64,000 bases of DNA from Nitrospira sp. Lineage in GTDB: Bacteria > Nitrospirota > Nitrospiria > Nitrospirales > Nitrospiraceae. Position numbers and translations under genes: made by a program. The notes beneath the pieces were generated by a model. That model made no database searches and had not been told where the DNA came from. It was given only the letters and a program-made list of their open reading frames with translations. Location: the NCBI GenBank assembly GCA_024998565.1, contig JACOEM010000006.1, forward strand, positions 1 to 64,000. Direction: 5' to 3'. Each line of letters begins with the position of its first letter. The first letter of the stretch is position 1. Below, piece by piece: positions 1 to 7,742 of this stretch.

Positions 1-51
1 GTGGCCCTCAGCTCCGGAGGCTGATGCTCTATCCAGCTGAGCTACAGGCGC
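1..51 (-). tRNA. tRNA-Arg(CCG), 3' part cut off by the window edge
   Basis: Read on the minus strand from position 51, the sequence begins with the acceptor strand GCGCCTG, then TA, a D-stem GCTC...GAGC and an anticodon stem TCAGC/GCTGA around the loop CTCCGGA, so the anticodon is CCG (Arg). The variable loop, T-arm and 3' acceptor strand lie beyond the left edge. Confidence 0.93.
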
Positions 52-98
52 TCCCGTCGATCAGATCCGACACATTAGCATAGCGTTTCTGTTGCTGT

Positions 99-728
99 CT
101 AGGGAGTTGGATCACCATTTGGCACGAATCCATAGGGCAGGAGGATTTCGTCGTCGCCTGAAGATTGAGGGCGGCGCAGGATGGACAAAGAGAGTGCCTC
201 GTGTTCAGCCAGGCGGTCGGCGTCGCGTCGAAGGGTGGCTGAGAGCCGGACAATGGGCACGGCGGTTTGGACGGCACAAGCACCATGGACTATCCCGTCC
301 GATTCGCCGGGAATGCCCATCGTGCGGCATGTGATGGGTCTGTGGGAGTAGATACTGCAAGTTCCGTCGGCCTCCAGGGCGGGGCAGGGAAGGTGGGCGA
401 ATCGTTCGGCCATCTCATCGACGGTGTCATCTGCCCACTCGTCAAGGCTCGGTGTCGATTTCAACCTTGGGTAGGCCGTTTCCATAGCGGTGATCTGGGT
501 TCTGGCCCGCGTGACGATGGCATGCGCGAGAGCGGGCGGTAATTCATCAATGCCCCGTTGTATTTCGAGGGCGTCGAGGCGTGTAATTGGAAAGATGCCG
601 GTACAGCATTCGCAGCAGCCGCGCCCGCAGGGGATCTGCCCCAGGAGTGAGGCTCGTGCGCGCTGGAACCAGTCTTCGGCTTGCTGGAAGAGGGGTAAGG
701 GGTGAGGGGAGGACGCCGTGGTCCCCAT
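99..728 (-). CDS. YkgJ-family cysteine-cluster protein
   Basis: A 209-residue protein whose N-terminal half carries the cluster CGRGCCECC (residues 34-42). Near residues 110-140 come further cysteines in CPALEADGTC and HRPITCRTMG. This is the usual layout of the YkgJ (zinc- or iron-chelating) family, in which these Cys are thought to bind metal. The biochemical role of the family is not settled. There is no signal peptide, so it is probably cytoplasmic. The start ATG at 728 follows a GAGGAA-like ribosome site and lies 5 bases after the stop of the upstream minus-strand gene, so the two are probably co-transcribed. Confidence 0.75.
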   Translation of the reverse strand: MGTTASSPHPLPLFQQAEDWFQRARASLLGQIPCGRGCCECCTGIFPITRLDALEIQRGIDELPPALAHAIVTRARTQITAMETAYPRLKSTPSLDEWADDTVDEMAERFAHLPCPALEADGTCSIYSHRPITCRTMGIPGESDGIVHGACAVQTAVPIVRLSATLRRDADRLAEHEALSLSILRRPQSSGDDEILLPYGFVPNGDPTP

Positions 729-733
729 GGTGC

Positions 734-1291
734 CTATTCCTCGGGAAGAGAGAGATCCACGATGAGTTCTCCTTTGGGGGAGAAGAATCCTTGCTGATCG
801 ATCTGCACGATGCCGTTACAGTGTTCCTGGAAAAATTCCAGAATCCATCCGTTGAAATCATAGCCCTCGTCGGTGACGTCGGCTTCGACCATGCGCGTCG
901 TGAGGATGAATCGCGCGCGGGTGACGTGTTCTTGGGCCAGACTGGCCTCGAGGCTGTCGTGTGAGGAGAGATGCTCCAGAAATTGTTTCTGTTCCTGTTC
1001 GAACAAATCCTGATAGCTGCCCCGGTCGCGCACGCAAAACACGTGAATCGGCTTACGCTCGCGCGCATAACCCAAAACGACCTGCACCCATGCCCACTCG
1101 TCCAGCATGGCATCGCTCATGTCGGGGGGGAGGATGGGAAGTTGTCCACGCGACTTGAGGAATTCCATCAACAGGCGAAGCGGTGGAGCATTGTCATTTT
1201 TGCAGAAGACTCGTGAGTAAATGACCGCTTCGGTTGCGGCGCCCTCGGCCGGTTGAGCGTTAGAGGGAAGAATGGGAAGTTCTTTAGCCAT
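734..1291 (-). CDS. Hypothetical protein, 185 aa, unrecognised
   Basis: I do not recognise this soluble protein. It is acidic, has no transmembrane segment or signal peptide, and shows mixed helix and strand. Aromatic-rich stretches stand out, such as DEWAWVQVVLGYARERKP and GYDFNGWILEFFQEH. The start at 1291 (MAKELP) is chosen over an upstream ATG at 1321 because GAGGCG lies at a normal distance before it. It is the first gene of a probable two-gene unit with the YkgJ-like gene and diverges from the HU gene across a 296-base gap. Confidence 0.6.
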   Translation of the reverse strand: MAKELPILPSNAQPAEGAATEAVIYSRVFCKNDNAPPLRLLMEFLKSRGQLPILPPDMSDAMLDEWAWVQVVLGYARERKPIHVFCVRDRGSYQDLFEQEQKQFLEHLSSHDSLEASLAQEHVTRARFILTTRMVEADVTDEGYDFNGWILEFFQEHCNGIVQIDQQGFFSPKGELIVDLSLPEE

Positions 1292-1427
1292 GGCGACGCC
1301 TCGTGATCCTGAGTGATGCAATAGACAGCAACCTGCCTTCGTACTGTACTCTGTGGCTCACGCGGCGCGCAAGAGCATCGAGCAGGCTGGTCGCCTCTCT
1401 GGATGCGCGTGCTCCGCTTTGCGGCTC

Positions 1428-1456
1428 TTGACAGCCCCCATGGCTTTGGATACACT
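1428..1456 (+). promoter_or_regulatory. Candidate sigma-70 promoter for the HU gene
   Basis: TTGACA (1428-1433), a 17-base spacer and TACACT (1451-1456) form a near-consensus sigma-70 promoter in the gap upstream of the HU gene. Transcription would start near 1463 and leave a 5' leader of about 125 bases. The minus-strand hypothetical gene diverges from the same gap. Confidence 0.6.
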
Positions 1457-1587
1457 CTCGCCCTGTTTTCGGACTGATTCTGCAGGACACTCGCAGATTT
1501 CCGGCTCCACCTCTGTACGTACGAGTTTATAGATCGCAGACCGCACAAGTCAGTTCACTTTCATTCGTTGTTCAAAGGGAGGAACGC

Positions 1588-1875
1588 ATGGCCAAGTCGA
1601 TGACGAAATCGCAGATTGCTGACCATCTTGCCGGAAAGGCGGGGATTACCAAGAAGACGGCTGTCCAGTTCCTGGACGATTTTGCCGCTCTCGCCTATCG
1701 TGAAGCGAAGAATGCCTTCGTAGTACCGGGAATCGGAAAGTTGGTGCTGGCCAATCGGAAGGCCCGCATGGGTCGGAACCCGCAAACGGGTGAGCCGATC
1801 AAGATTCCGGCCAAGCGAGTGGTGAAGTTCCGAGTCGCGAAGATGGCCAAAGATTCGATCCTCGGAAAGAAGTAG
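1588..1875 (+). CDS. HU-family DNA-binding protein
   Basis: A 95-residue histone-like protein of normal HU length. HU dimers bend and compact DNA in the nucleoid. The alpha-helical N-terminus (MTKSQIADHLAGKAGITKKT) is followed by the conserved arm motif RNPQTGEPI at residues 63-71, whose proline intercalates into the minor groove, and a basic tail. The start has a strong AAGGGAGGAA ribosome site. A clear intrinsic terminator follows 26 bases after the stop, so the gene is monocistronic. HU versus IHF subunit cannot be decided with certainty, but a single copy with this arm fits HU. Confidence 0.93.
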   Translation: MAKSMTKSQIADHLAGKAGITKKTAVQFLDDFAALAYREAKNAFVVPGIGKLVLANRKARMGRNPQTGEPIKIPAKRVVKFRVAKMAKDSILGKK

Positions 1876-1900
1876 TCAGCCTCGTTCCTCTATTAGACTG

Positions 1901-1945
1901 AAGGGCCGGTGCTCCGTCATTGAGAGCACCGGCCTTTGTGTTTTT
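1901..1945 (+). terminator. Intrinsic terminator after the HU gene
   Basis: A perfect 11-bp stem GGCCGGTGCTC / GAGCACCGGCC (1904-1914 with 1924-1934) encloses a 9-base loop and is followed by TTTGTGTTTTT. A few A-T/G-T pairs extend the stem. It terminates rightward transcription from the HU gene. Confidence 0.88.
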
Positions 1946-1990
1946 GCAGCGGCCATAGGTAGCGGCGTGCCAGTGAGCACGTGGCAGATG

Positions 1991-2263
1991 CTAAAAAGAC
2001 GGGGCGAGTCCGCTTCCACCTGCGCCGTCATGTCCCACGAAGCGCACCGCATCGCCATCTTGCACCAGAGAATCTTCGCTGGCGATGCGTTTGTTGATAG
2101 TGACCAGGACTTTTTTCTCCCGCAACAGCTGAAGCATGTGACGAAGCCCGCGTCCCTGCCGCTGAATAACCTGCCGAACTGTCACAGGGGTGGGGAGCTC
2201 ACATGCGAGGTCTCGCTCTCCATCCGTGGTTTGAAGTTGCCCCATCAGCGTAATCGTAATCAT
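1991..2263 (-). CDS. MoaD/ThiS-like (beta-grasp) small protein with extended C-terminus
   Basis: A 90-residue protein opening with MITITLMGQLQ and ending with DGDAVRFVGHDGAGGSGLAPSF. The DGDxVxFVG segment before a glycine pair is typical of MoaD/ThiS sulfur carriers, which are activated at a C-terminal Gly-Gly. Here the GG is followed by seven more residues (SGLAPSF). The protein would therefore need trimming to act as a sulfur carrier, or it has another role. The start at 2263 is preferred over 2329 because GGGAGG stands 11 bases upstream. No molybdopterin or thiamine genes are adjacent. It diverges from the next gene across about 100 bases. Confidence 0.6.
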   Translation of the reverse strand: MITITLMGQLQTTDGERDLACELPTPVTVRQVIQRQGRGLRHMLQLLREKKVLVTINKRIASEDSLVQDGDAVRFVGHDGAGGSGLAPSF

Positions 2264-2367
2264 GCGACCTGTGTCCTCCCAGTCGATCTGCCGAAGTGTT
2301 TCGTTGTGCCGTGCCGCCGAGCGGCCCAAATTGACTCCCCCAGTCGGCTGCGACTAATATTATCACC

Positions 2368-2769
2368 ATGCAATCCCTGAATATCCAGCGACCAGGAATG
2401 CCGGACCTCCAGTTTGCTTTGGTGGTGTCGGCCTTGTGCACGTCCGGTCTTAAAACTCTGAACGTCCCGGAGGAACTTCGGCGCAGAGTGTTCGACGCTT
2501 GTTGGGCGCTCGTCAGCACCGATCCCCCACCGACCAACCCTCGGGAGCGTGTGCTAGACTTGCGATTCGGCACGGAGCTTACGCTGGATGCCATTGTGGC
2601 CACCATTCGTCAGCTCTTCGCAGAAGCGGGGATTTCCACGCTGACCTGGGATCACGCTCCCAGCGATCCAACCCGGCCGAGTAGTCCTGCTGCAGAGCCG
2701 TTGATTGATCGATTGCAGAAGCTCTATCCCGATCCGCCTCCGACTGCTGATCCCTCAGACCGAAACTAG
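2368..2769 (+). CDS. Hypothetical protein, 133 aa
   Basis: Not recognised. The first 90 residues look globular and helical, with no membrane segment or signal peptide. The C-terminus is low in structure and rich in Pro, Ser and Asp (PDPPPTADPSDRN). One Cys pair (ALCTSG and DACWAL) is present but no metal motif. It sits alone between the divergent MoaD-like gene and rfbC. The ribosome site is weak, so the exact start is uncertain. Confidence 0.5.
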   Translation: MQSLNIQRPGMPDLQFALVVSALCTSGLKTLNVPEELRRRVFDACWALVSTDPPPTNPRERVLDLRFGTELTLDAIVATIRQLFAEAGISTLTWDHAPSDPTRPSSPAAEPLIDRLQKLYPDPPPTADPSDRN

Positions 2770-2900
2770 CTACCCTTCTCGGTTCTTTATTGGCTTCGTT
2801 CATTCAACATCAGGTTGGAGAGGTGGAGGGCCCGCTTTCCGCCTGAGAGCGAACGAGGTATGATGCCATCCGTTTTCTCCAATGCGATTCAGGAGGTGTC

Positions 2901-3458
2901 ATGCAGATTACGCCCACGTCACTCAAGGGCCTCTTTCAGATCGAGCCTGATGTGTTCGGCGATGCCCGGGGGAAATTCGTCGAGATCTTTCGCGAATCAC
3001 GCTACGCCGCGGCCGGAATCGACAAACCGTTTGTGCAGGACAACTTTTCCTGGTCCGTTCGTGGCACGTTGCGTGGGCTCCACTATCAGCTATCTCGGCC
3101 GCAAGGGAAATTGGTCACGGTCGTCAAGGGAACGGTTTACGATGTGGCGGTCGATATTCGGCAGGGGTCGCCGACCTTCGGGCAGTGGTATGGAGTCGAG
3201 CTGTCCGATAGCAATATGCGGCAGTTGTATATTCCTCCCGGTTTTGCCCATGGCTTTTGTGTGCTCAGCGAGGACGCAGGGTTTCTGTATAAGTGTACGG
3301 ATGTCTATTCGCCGCCGGATGAACGGGGCATCCTATGGAATGATCCGGCTCTCGCCATTGCCTGGCCTGTAAAGACCCCGCTGCTGTCAGTGAAGGATCA
3401 CGCGTATAAGTGTCTGGCCGACATGATGACGGAATTGCCTCGTTATGAAAGCCGTTAG
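2901..3458 (+). CDS. rfbC: dTDP-4-dehydrorhamnose 3,5-epimerase
   Basis: A 185-residue RmlC-family cupin of standard length. It epimerises C3 and C5 of dTDP-4-keto-6-deoxyglucose in dTDP-rhamnose synthesis for surface polysaccharides. The motif RGLHYQ (residues 58-63) carries the catalytic His, and PPGFAHGF and FLYKCTDVYSPPDERG match the conserved core, including the active-site Tyr region. A GGAGG ribosome site precedes the ATG. The other rml genes (rfbA, B, D) are not in the window, so the gene is a stray member of the pathway. Confidence 0.92.
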   Translation: MQITPTSLKGLFQIEPDVFGDARGKFVEIFRESRYAAAGIDKPFVQDNFSWSVRGTLRGLHYQLSRPQGKLVTVVKGTVYDVAVDIRQGSPTFGQWYGVELSDSNMRQLYIPPGFAHGFCVLSEDAGFLYKCTDVYSPPDERGILWNDPALAIAWPVKTPLLSVKDHAYKCLADMMTELPRYESR

Positions 3459-3628
3459 CCCTCGACCCTTCTATTGGCCGGTTCGGAAGCCTCACACTCT
3501 TTCCATCAGGCAAGCCTTCGGCAACGCGTTGTTTGAGGCTGCCCCTGTCCCTCGTCTAGCTTGTCGTCCGTCATGATGCGCTCTGGCATTTAGCGGCCTT
3601 CCTTCCGCTCACTGAGGCCGATCCAGTC

Positions 3629-3658
3629 TTGCTGTACGATGGGCCTGCATGCTATGTA
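3629..3658 (+). promoter_or_regulatory. Candidate promoter for the PerR-like/rubrerythrin cluster
   Basis: TTGCTG (3629-3634), an 18-base spacer and TATGTA (3653-3658) could form a sigma-70 promoter. Transcription would begin near 3665. This would put the ATG at 3649 outside the transcript and supports the regulator start at 3688. No clear Fur/PerR box was seen by eye. Confidence 0.35.
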
Positions 3659-3687
3659 GGAATCATTCCTGTCTAGTGAGCGATATC

Positions 3688-4140
3688 ATGAAGCTGGATC
3701 CACAGGAGATTGAGGCGCGGTTTCGTCGGCACGCAGTGCGTGTGACTCGCCAGCGGGCGGCCATCTATGCGGCATTGGCGGAAACTACCAGCCATCCCAC
3801 TGCCGAGGACCTCTACCGGACGGTGAGGTGTCAGCATCCGATGATGTCACGCAATACGGTGTATTACACGCTGGGGGTGTTGCGCCAAGCCGGTTTGGTG
3901 CAGGAAGTAAACGTCGGTCATGAGGTGGCACGGTTCGACGGGAATGTGACGGTGCATCATCATCTGGTCTGTCTGGCATGCGGCAGGATTGTGGATGTGA
4001 TGGACGATGGGTTGAACCAGCTGGCCATTCCGAGTCGGCAGGCCAGGGGATTTCATGTGCTCGGGCATCGAGTGGAGTTTCACGGATATTGTGCGGACTG
4101 TCAGCAGGCAGGTCCTGGCGCGATGGGGCGCCGCGGGTAG
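3688..4140 (+). CDS. Fur-family transcriptional regulator, PerR-like
   Basis: A 150-residue winged-helix repressor. Residues 13-75 hold the DNA-binding domain (RVTRQRAAIYAAL, HPTAEDLY, SRNTVYYTL). Structural zinc is expected at C95xxC98 and C135xxC138. The regulatory site segment FDGNVTVHHH has Asp where PerR-type sensors use it, so peroxide sensing by iron-catalysed His oxidation is plausible; this is inferred from the family. The gene lies 36 bases before rubrerythrin, so it probably controls the peroxide-defence cluster and itself. GTG 3676 or ATG 3649 are alternative starts. Confidence 0.85.
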   Translation: MKLDPQEIEARFRRHAVRVTRQRAAIYAALAETTSHPTAEDLYRTVRCQHPMMSRNTVYYTLGVLRQAGLVQEVNVGHEVARFDGNVTVHHHLVCLACGRIVDVMDDGLNQLAIPSRQARGFHVLGHRVEFHGYCADCQQAGPGAMGRRG

Positions 4141-4176
4141 GAGTAAGGAGTCGCCACTTTACCGAAGGAGGAGAGT

Positions 4177-4605
4177 ATGGGAAACAGTTTGAAGGGTACG
4201 AAGAGTCACGAGAATCTCAAGCACGCGTTTGCCGGGGAATCACAAGCCAACCGGCGTTATCTCTATTTCGCGCGCCGTGCCGACATTGAAGGCTATCCCG
4301 ATGTGGGCGGGCTGTTCCGGGATACGTCCGAAGCGGAAACCGGCCATGCGTTCGGTCATCTGGATTTTCTGAAAGAAGTGGGCGATCCCGCCACGGGTGT
4401 GCCGATCGGGAACACCGAAGCTAACCTGAAGTCCGCGATTGAGGGGGAAACCTACGAATACACGCAGATGTATCCGGGTATGGCCAAGACCGCACGCGAT
4501 GAAGGCTTCTCTGAATTGGCGGAGTGGTTCGAGACCCTGGCCAAAGCGGAGCGGTCCCATGCCAATCGGTTTACCAAAGGCCTGGATAGCTTGAAGCAAG
4601 GCTAA
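4177..4605 (+). CDS. Rubrerythrin (diiron domain only)
   Basis: A 142-residue ferritin-like four-helix protein. The diiron ligands are visible as E21 ([10 protein letters not shown]), E54xxH57 (EAETGHAF), a Glu in GETYEY and ExxH in AKAERSHA. Rubrerythrins reduce hydrogen peroxide to water in the cytoplasm. The C-terminal rubredoxin domain of classical members is absent, so electrons must come from another partner, possibly the Fe-S protein encoded next. The ribosome site GGAGGAGAG is strong. It is the second gene of the regulator/rubrerythrin/Fe-S/DUF3501 cluster. Confidence 0.92.
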   Translation: MGNSLKGTKSHENLKHAFAGESQANRRYLYFARRADIEGYPDVGGLFRDTSEAETGHAFGHLDFLKEVGDPATGVPIGNTEANLKSAIEGETYEYTQMYPGMAKTARDEGFSELAEWFETLAKAERSHANRFTKGLDSLKQG

Positions 4606-4635
4606 GACCTGTTCGACGTCGGTCGTTGAATATCG

Positions 4636-4676
4636 GCGATCAGCGAGGGAGCGAGGTGATCTCCTCCGCTGATCGC
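4636..4676. other. Stem-loop between rubrerythrin and the Fe-S gene
   Basis: A perfect 10-bp inverted repeat GCGATCAGCG (4636-4645) / CGCTGATCGC (4667-4676), extended inward by an imperfect AGGGAG/CTCCTC, closes a short loop. There is no U-tract after it. It may act as a processing or mRNA-stability element that sets different levels of rubrerythrin and the downstream genes, or be a weak terminator. Confidence 0.6.
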
Positions 4677-4714
4677 TGGTTGCTGATGACTGCCTGCATG
4701 ATGGCACCGCGCCT

Positions 4715-6001
4715 ATGAACCAATTCAACCTCATCAATCCGATCGATCCCAAGGACCTGGAAAAGGAAACCCTGCGGATCTACGATGTGTGCGACGGCTG
4801 CCGCCGGTGTTTCAATCTCTGCCCCTCATTCAATACGTTGCTGGATCGAATCGATGAGTACGAGAGCGATGTGGCGAAATTTACCGCGACGGACCATCAT
4901 CGCGTCGTCGACGAATGTTATTACTGCAAGCTCTGCTTCAACCATTGTCCGTACACGCCGCCCCATCAATATGGCATCGACTTTCCGCTCTTAATGGCGG
5001 TCTGGAAGAAGCGGCTGGCGACGGAACGCGGCACCCGATGGCGGGATTGGCTATTAACGCGGACCGATCTGCTGGGGCGAGTGAACAGCGCCTTTGCGCC
5101 GCTGGTCAACTGGGGGCTGGGGCAGAGGTGGCTACGAGGTATTCTGCAGACGGTGCTGGGTGTTCACCGTGACAGGCAGGTGTTGCACTATCAGCGTGAA
5201 ACATTTGTGCGCTGGTGGGCTCGTCGATCTACAAGCCGCAAGGTAAGCAGCGGAAAGAAAGCGGCATTGTTTGCCGGTTGCTTGGTCAATTACCAGGCCA
5301 CCGATGTGGGCAAAGCGACGGTGCAGGTGCTCGAAAAAAATGGGGTCGAAGTGGCACTGCCGGACCAGTCCTGTTGCGGAATGCCGTCATTCGATATTGG
5401 CGATACGGTGGCAATGGCGGCAGCGGCCGGGCGTACGATCGCCTCGCTGAAATCATGGGTGGATCAGGGCTATGATGTCGTCATTCCCACCCCCAGTTGC
5501 AGTCTCATGGTAAAGCGGGAGTATCTCAGTTTGGTGGCCGGAGACGATGCGAAACGGGTGGCCGAGCATACGTACGACATCAGTGAGTACCTGATGAAGA
5601 TAAAGCGTGAGGGCGGCTTGGCTATGGATTTCACACAGAAGCCTGGCCGTGTGGCCTACCAGGTGCCCTGTCATCTTCGGGATCAAAATATCGGTTTCAA
5701 ATCGAAGGAACTCATGGAATGCGCCGGGGCGAAGGTCGAGGTCATAGAGAAATGCTCCGGGCACGACGGTTCCTGGTCGGCCAAGGTCGAATTTTTCCCC
5801 CTCTCCATGAAGATCGCGCAAAAAGCCGTGCGTGTGGTCGAGCAGGCGCCGGCCGATGTGGTGGCGTCCGACTGTCCATTGGCAGGGCTTCAGCTTGATC
5901 AGGCCGGGGCCGGAGCCCACGCAGGAGGGAAATCCTCGCAGCATCCCATCCAGATTGTGCGCGACGCCTATGGATTGCCCAGGGACCCGCGTGCCTCCTG
6001 A
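4715..6001 (+). CDS. Iron-sulfur protein with two 4Fe-4S motifs and CCG domains (GlpC/HdrD-like)
   Basis: A 428-residue protein with N-terminal clusters C26xxC29xxC32xxxC36P and C68xxC71xxC74xxxC78P, followed by two cysteine-rich CCG domains. The first reads GCLVNYQATDVGKA...SCCGMP. The second reads PCHLRDQNIG with a degenerate KCSGHDGSW in place of the canonical CCG. This architecture is shared by GlpC and heterodisulfide-reductase subunit D, which pass electrons between Fe-S clusters and a redox partner. No membrane segment is seen. The position between rubrerythrin and DUF3501 suggests that it feeds electrons to peroxide reduction. That is inference from gene order. Confidence 0.85.
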   Translation: MNQFNLINPIDPKDLEKETLRIYDVCDGCRRCFNLCPSFNTLLDRIDEYESDVAKFTATDHHRVVDECYYCKLCFNHCPYTPPHQYGIDFPLLMAVWKKRLATERGTRWRDWLLTRTDLLGRVNSAFAPLVNWGLGQRWLRGILQTVLGVHRDRQVLHYQRETFVRWWARRSTSRKVSSGKKAALFAGCLVNYQATDVGKATVQVLEKNGVEVALPDQSCCGMPSFDIGDTVAMAAAAGRTIASLKSWVDQGYDVVIPTPSCSLMVKREYLSLVAGDDAKRVAEHTYDISEYLMKIKREGGLAMDFTQKPGRVAYQVPCHLRDQNIGFKSKELMECAGAKVEVIEKCSGHDGSWSAKVEFFPLSMKIAQKAVRVVEQAPADVVASDCPLAGLQLDQAGAGAHAGGKSSQHPIQIVRDAYGLPRDPRAS

Positions 6002-6053
6002 GGGTTGGCCTCCTGCTCGCGGCAGGAGATGTCTTCTCACCCCGGACTAGATT

Positions 6054-6644
6054 ATGGAAGCACTCACACAGCAGGACCTGATTCCTCACGATGAGTATGA
6101 GCGGCAGCGCGAAACGTATCGTCAGGCCATCATCGAGCTCAAACGGCGTCGGCGGATCGGTCTTGGCGAGAAGATCACGCTGGTCTTCGAGAATCGGGAA
6201 ACTCTGCGTTTCCAGATCCAGGAAATGATTCGCGTCGAGCGGATCTTCGACCCGCAAAAGGTCCAGGAAGAACTGGATGTGTATAATGCGCTTCTCCCGG
6301 CCACGGGTGAATTGAGTGCGACCCTCCTGATCGAACTCACGGATCCCGACACAATGAAGCAGTGGCTCGATTTGTTTATGGGCCTGGATCGAGGCCAGAA
6401 GGTCGGTCTCCGGGCCGGGGGGGACGTGGTCTATGGCGAATTCGAGGGCGGCCATAGCCATGACACGAAGATCAGCGCGGTTCATTTCGTCCGCTTTCGT
6501 CCGACCCCTGCGATGGTAACGGCCATCGGTAATCAGGCTGCGCGGGTGGCGCTGACAGTTCGTCATGCCGGGTATGAGGCCGAAGCCGAGGTGCCATGGG
6601 TGATGCGACAGGAATGGCTTGAGGATTTGAGCATGGTCGGGTAA
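6054..6644 (+). CDS. DUF3501 family protein
   Basis: A 196-residue soluble protein with the conserved opening LIPHDEYERQRETYRQAIIELKRRRR and the C-terminal FRPTPAMVTAI...VRHAGYEAEAEVP that I recognise from the DUF3501 family. The function is unknown. The family is regularly found beside rubrerythrin and GlpC/HdrD-like Fe-S proteins, as here, so a part in the same oxidative-stress pathway is likely. A small hairpin (CTCCTGC/GCAGGAG, 6010-6028) lies in the 52-base gap before it. It appears to be the last gene of the cluster. Confidence 0.82.
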   Translation: MEALTQQDLIPHDEYERQRETYRQAIIELKRRRRIGLGEKITLVFENRETLRFQIQEMIRVERIFDPQKVQEELDVYNALLPATGELSATLLIELTDPDTMKQWLDLFMGLDRGQKVGLRAGGDVVYGEFEGGHSHDTKISAVHFVRFRPTPAMVTAIGNQAARVALTVRHAGYEAEAEVPWVMRQEWLEDLSMVG

Positions 6645-6717
6645 TGTTCATGGATGTGTGCGCGATGCGCACCCACAATAATCGTGACTGAACGCTGTCA
6701 AACGAGAATCGGTTCCT

Positions 6718-7470
6718 ATGGCCTCAGTTCTCCTCAACAAACGCATTGAGTTCTGCGCGTCCCACCGGTACCACAAGCCGGAGTGGGATGCTGCGAAGAA
6801 CCGCGCCACGTTCGGCGCCTGTAATAACGATCCCGGGCATGGCCATAACTACATGCTGGAAGTGACGGTGGCGGGAGAGGTCGATCAGCGGACCGGCATG
6901 GTCGTGAACCTCTTTGATTTGAAACGCGTGTTGTTGCAAGTGTTGGAGGAGTTCGATCACAAGCACCTCAATCTCGACCTGCCCTATTTTGAGCGCCAAA
7001 TTCCAACCTCCGAAAACGTCGCGCGTGTCCTGTGGGACAAGCTTCAAGCGCAGCCGGATATCGGTACCCTCCAACGGCTGTCGTTGTACGAGGATGAAGA
7101 TCTCTGTGCCGACCTCACGGCAGAGGCCGGGCTGGAGGTGGCCTCGGTGACGAGGAGGTATTCGTTTACCGCCGTGCATGACGGCCATCGTGGACATACC
7201 TGGGATCTGTTCGTGTCGGTGCATGGACCGATCGATCGTGAGACCGGCATGGTTACGGATATTGTTGCGTTGGATCACTTGCTGAAAGAACGCGTACTGG
7301 TCCCGTTCGACGGGCGGGATCTGCGCATGGTGTTGGCGACGCCCTCAGTCACTGGCGAATATCTGGCCAAGGCGGTGTGGGATCGTATCGTTTCGGCCAT
7401 TCCAGCTGGAACGCTTCAACTCGTCAAGCTCGTCCAAACTCGCGATCTCTTCTACGAATACGCCGGCTGA
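6718..7470 (+). CDS. Tandem 6-pyruvoyl-tetrahydropterin synthase / QueD-like protein
   Basis: A 250-residue protein made of two PTPS/QueD domains. Domain 1 (about 1-130) has the zinc-binding pattern: His in CASHRYH and HGHNY, then the EFDHKHLN segment and a TSENVARVLW active-site region, so it could be active. Domain 2 (about 140-250) keeps the fold (YSFTAVHDGHRGHTWDLFV, PFDGRDLRMVLATPSVTGEYLAKAVW) but lacks the clean DHxxLN and the TxE motif. It is probably a structural or regulatory partner. The substrate may be a pterin or the queuosine precursor. No other pterin gene adjoins it. Confidence 0.82.
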   Translation: MASVLLNKRIEFCASHRYHKPEWDAAKNRATFGACNNDPGHGHNYMLEVTVAGEVDQRTGMVVNLFDLKRVLLQVLEEFDHKHLNLDLPYFERQIPTSENVARVLWDKLQAQPDIGTLQRLSLYEDEDLCADLTAEAGLEVASVTRRYSFTAVHDGHRGHTWDLFVSVHGPIDRETGMVTDIVALDHLLKERVLVPFDGRDLRMVLATPSVTGEYLAKAVWDRIVSAIPAGTLQLVKLVQTRDLFYEYAG

Positions 7471-7742
7471 TTCATTCGTCTTCTCTCGACTCCCCGCAAC
7501 GTGGCTGAGCGTTGTGCCTGCAAGGGCCAACCAGCCGAGGCACGACAGAAGCTGCACAAAATTCCTCCGTTCGGCAGTTCTTGCCGGGTGGTCTGCGTCG
7601 AGTGCTCCTCGCATTCGCACATTCACTAGGTTTCAAGCCGTTCTTCATCCCGGTATCTGTGGCCCGAAATTTGTATATAAAGTTGTATCTATGGATGGGT
7701 GCTGGGTCGTTCTGCTCGGGTCGATCGGGAGGTACTGACGTT

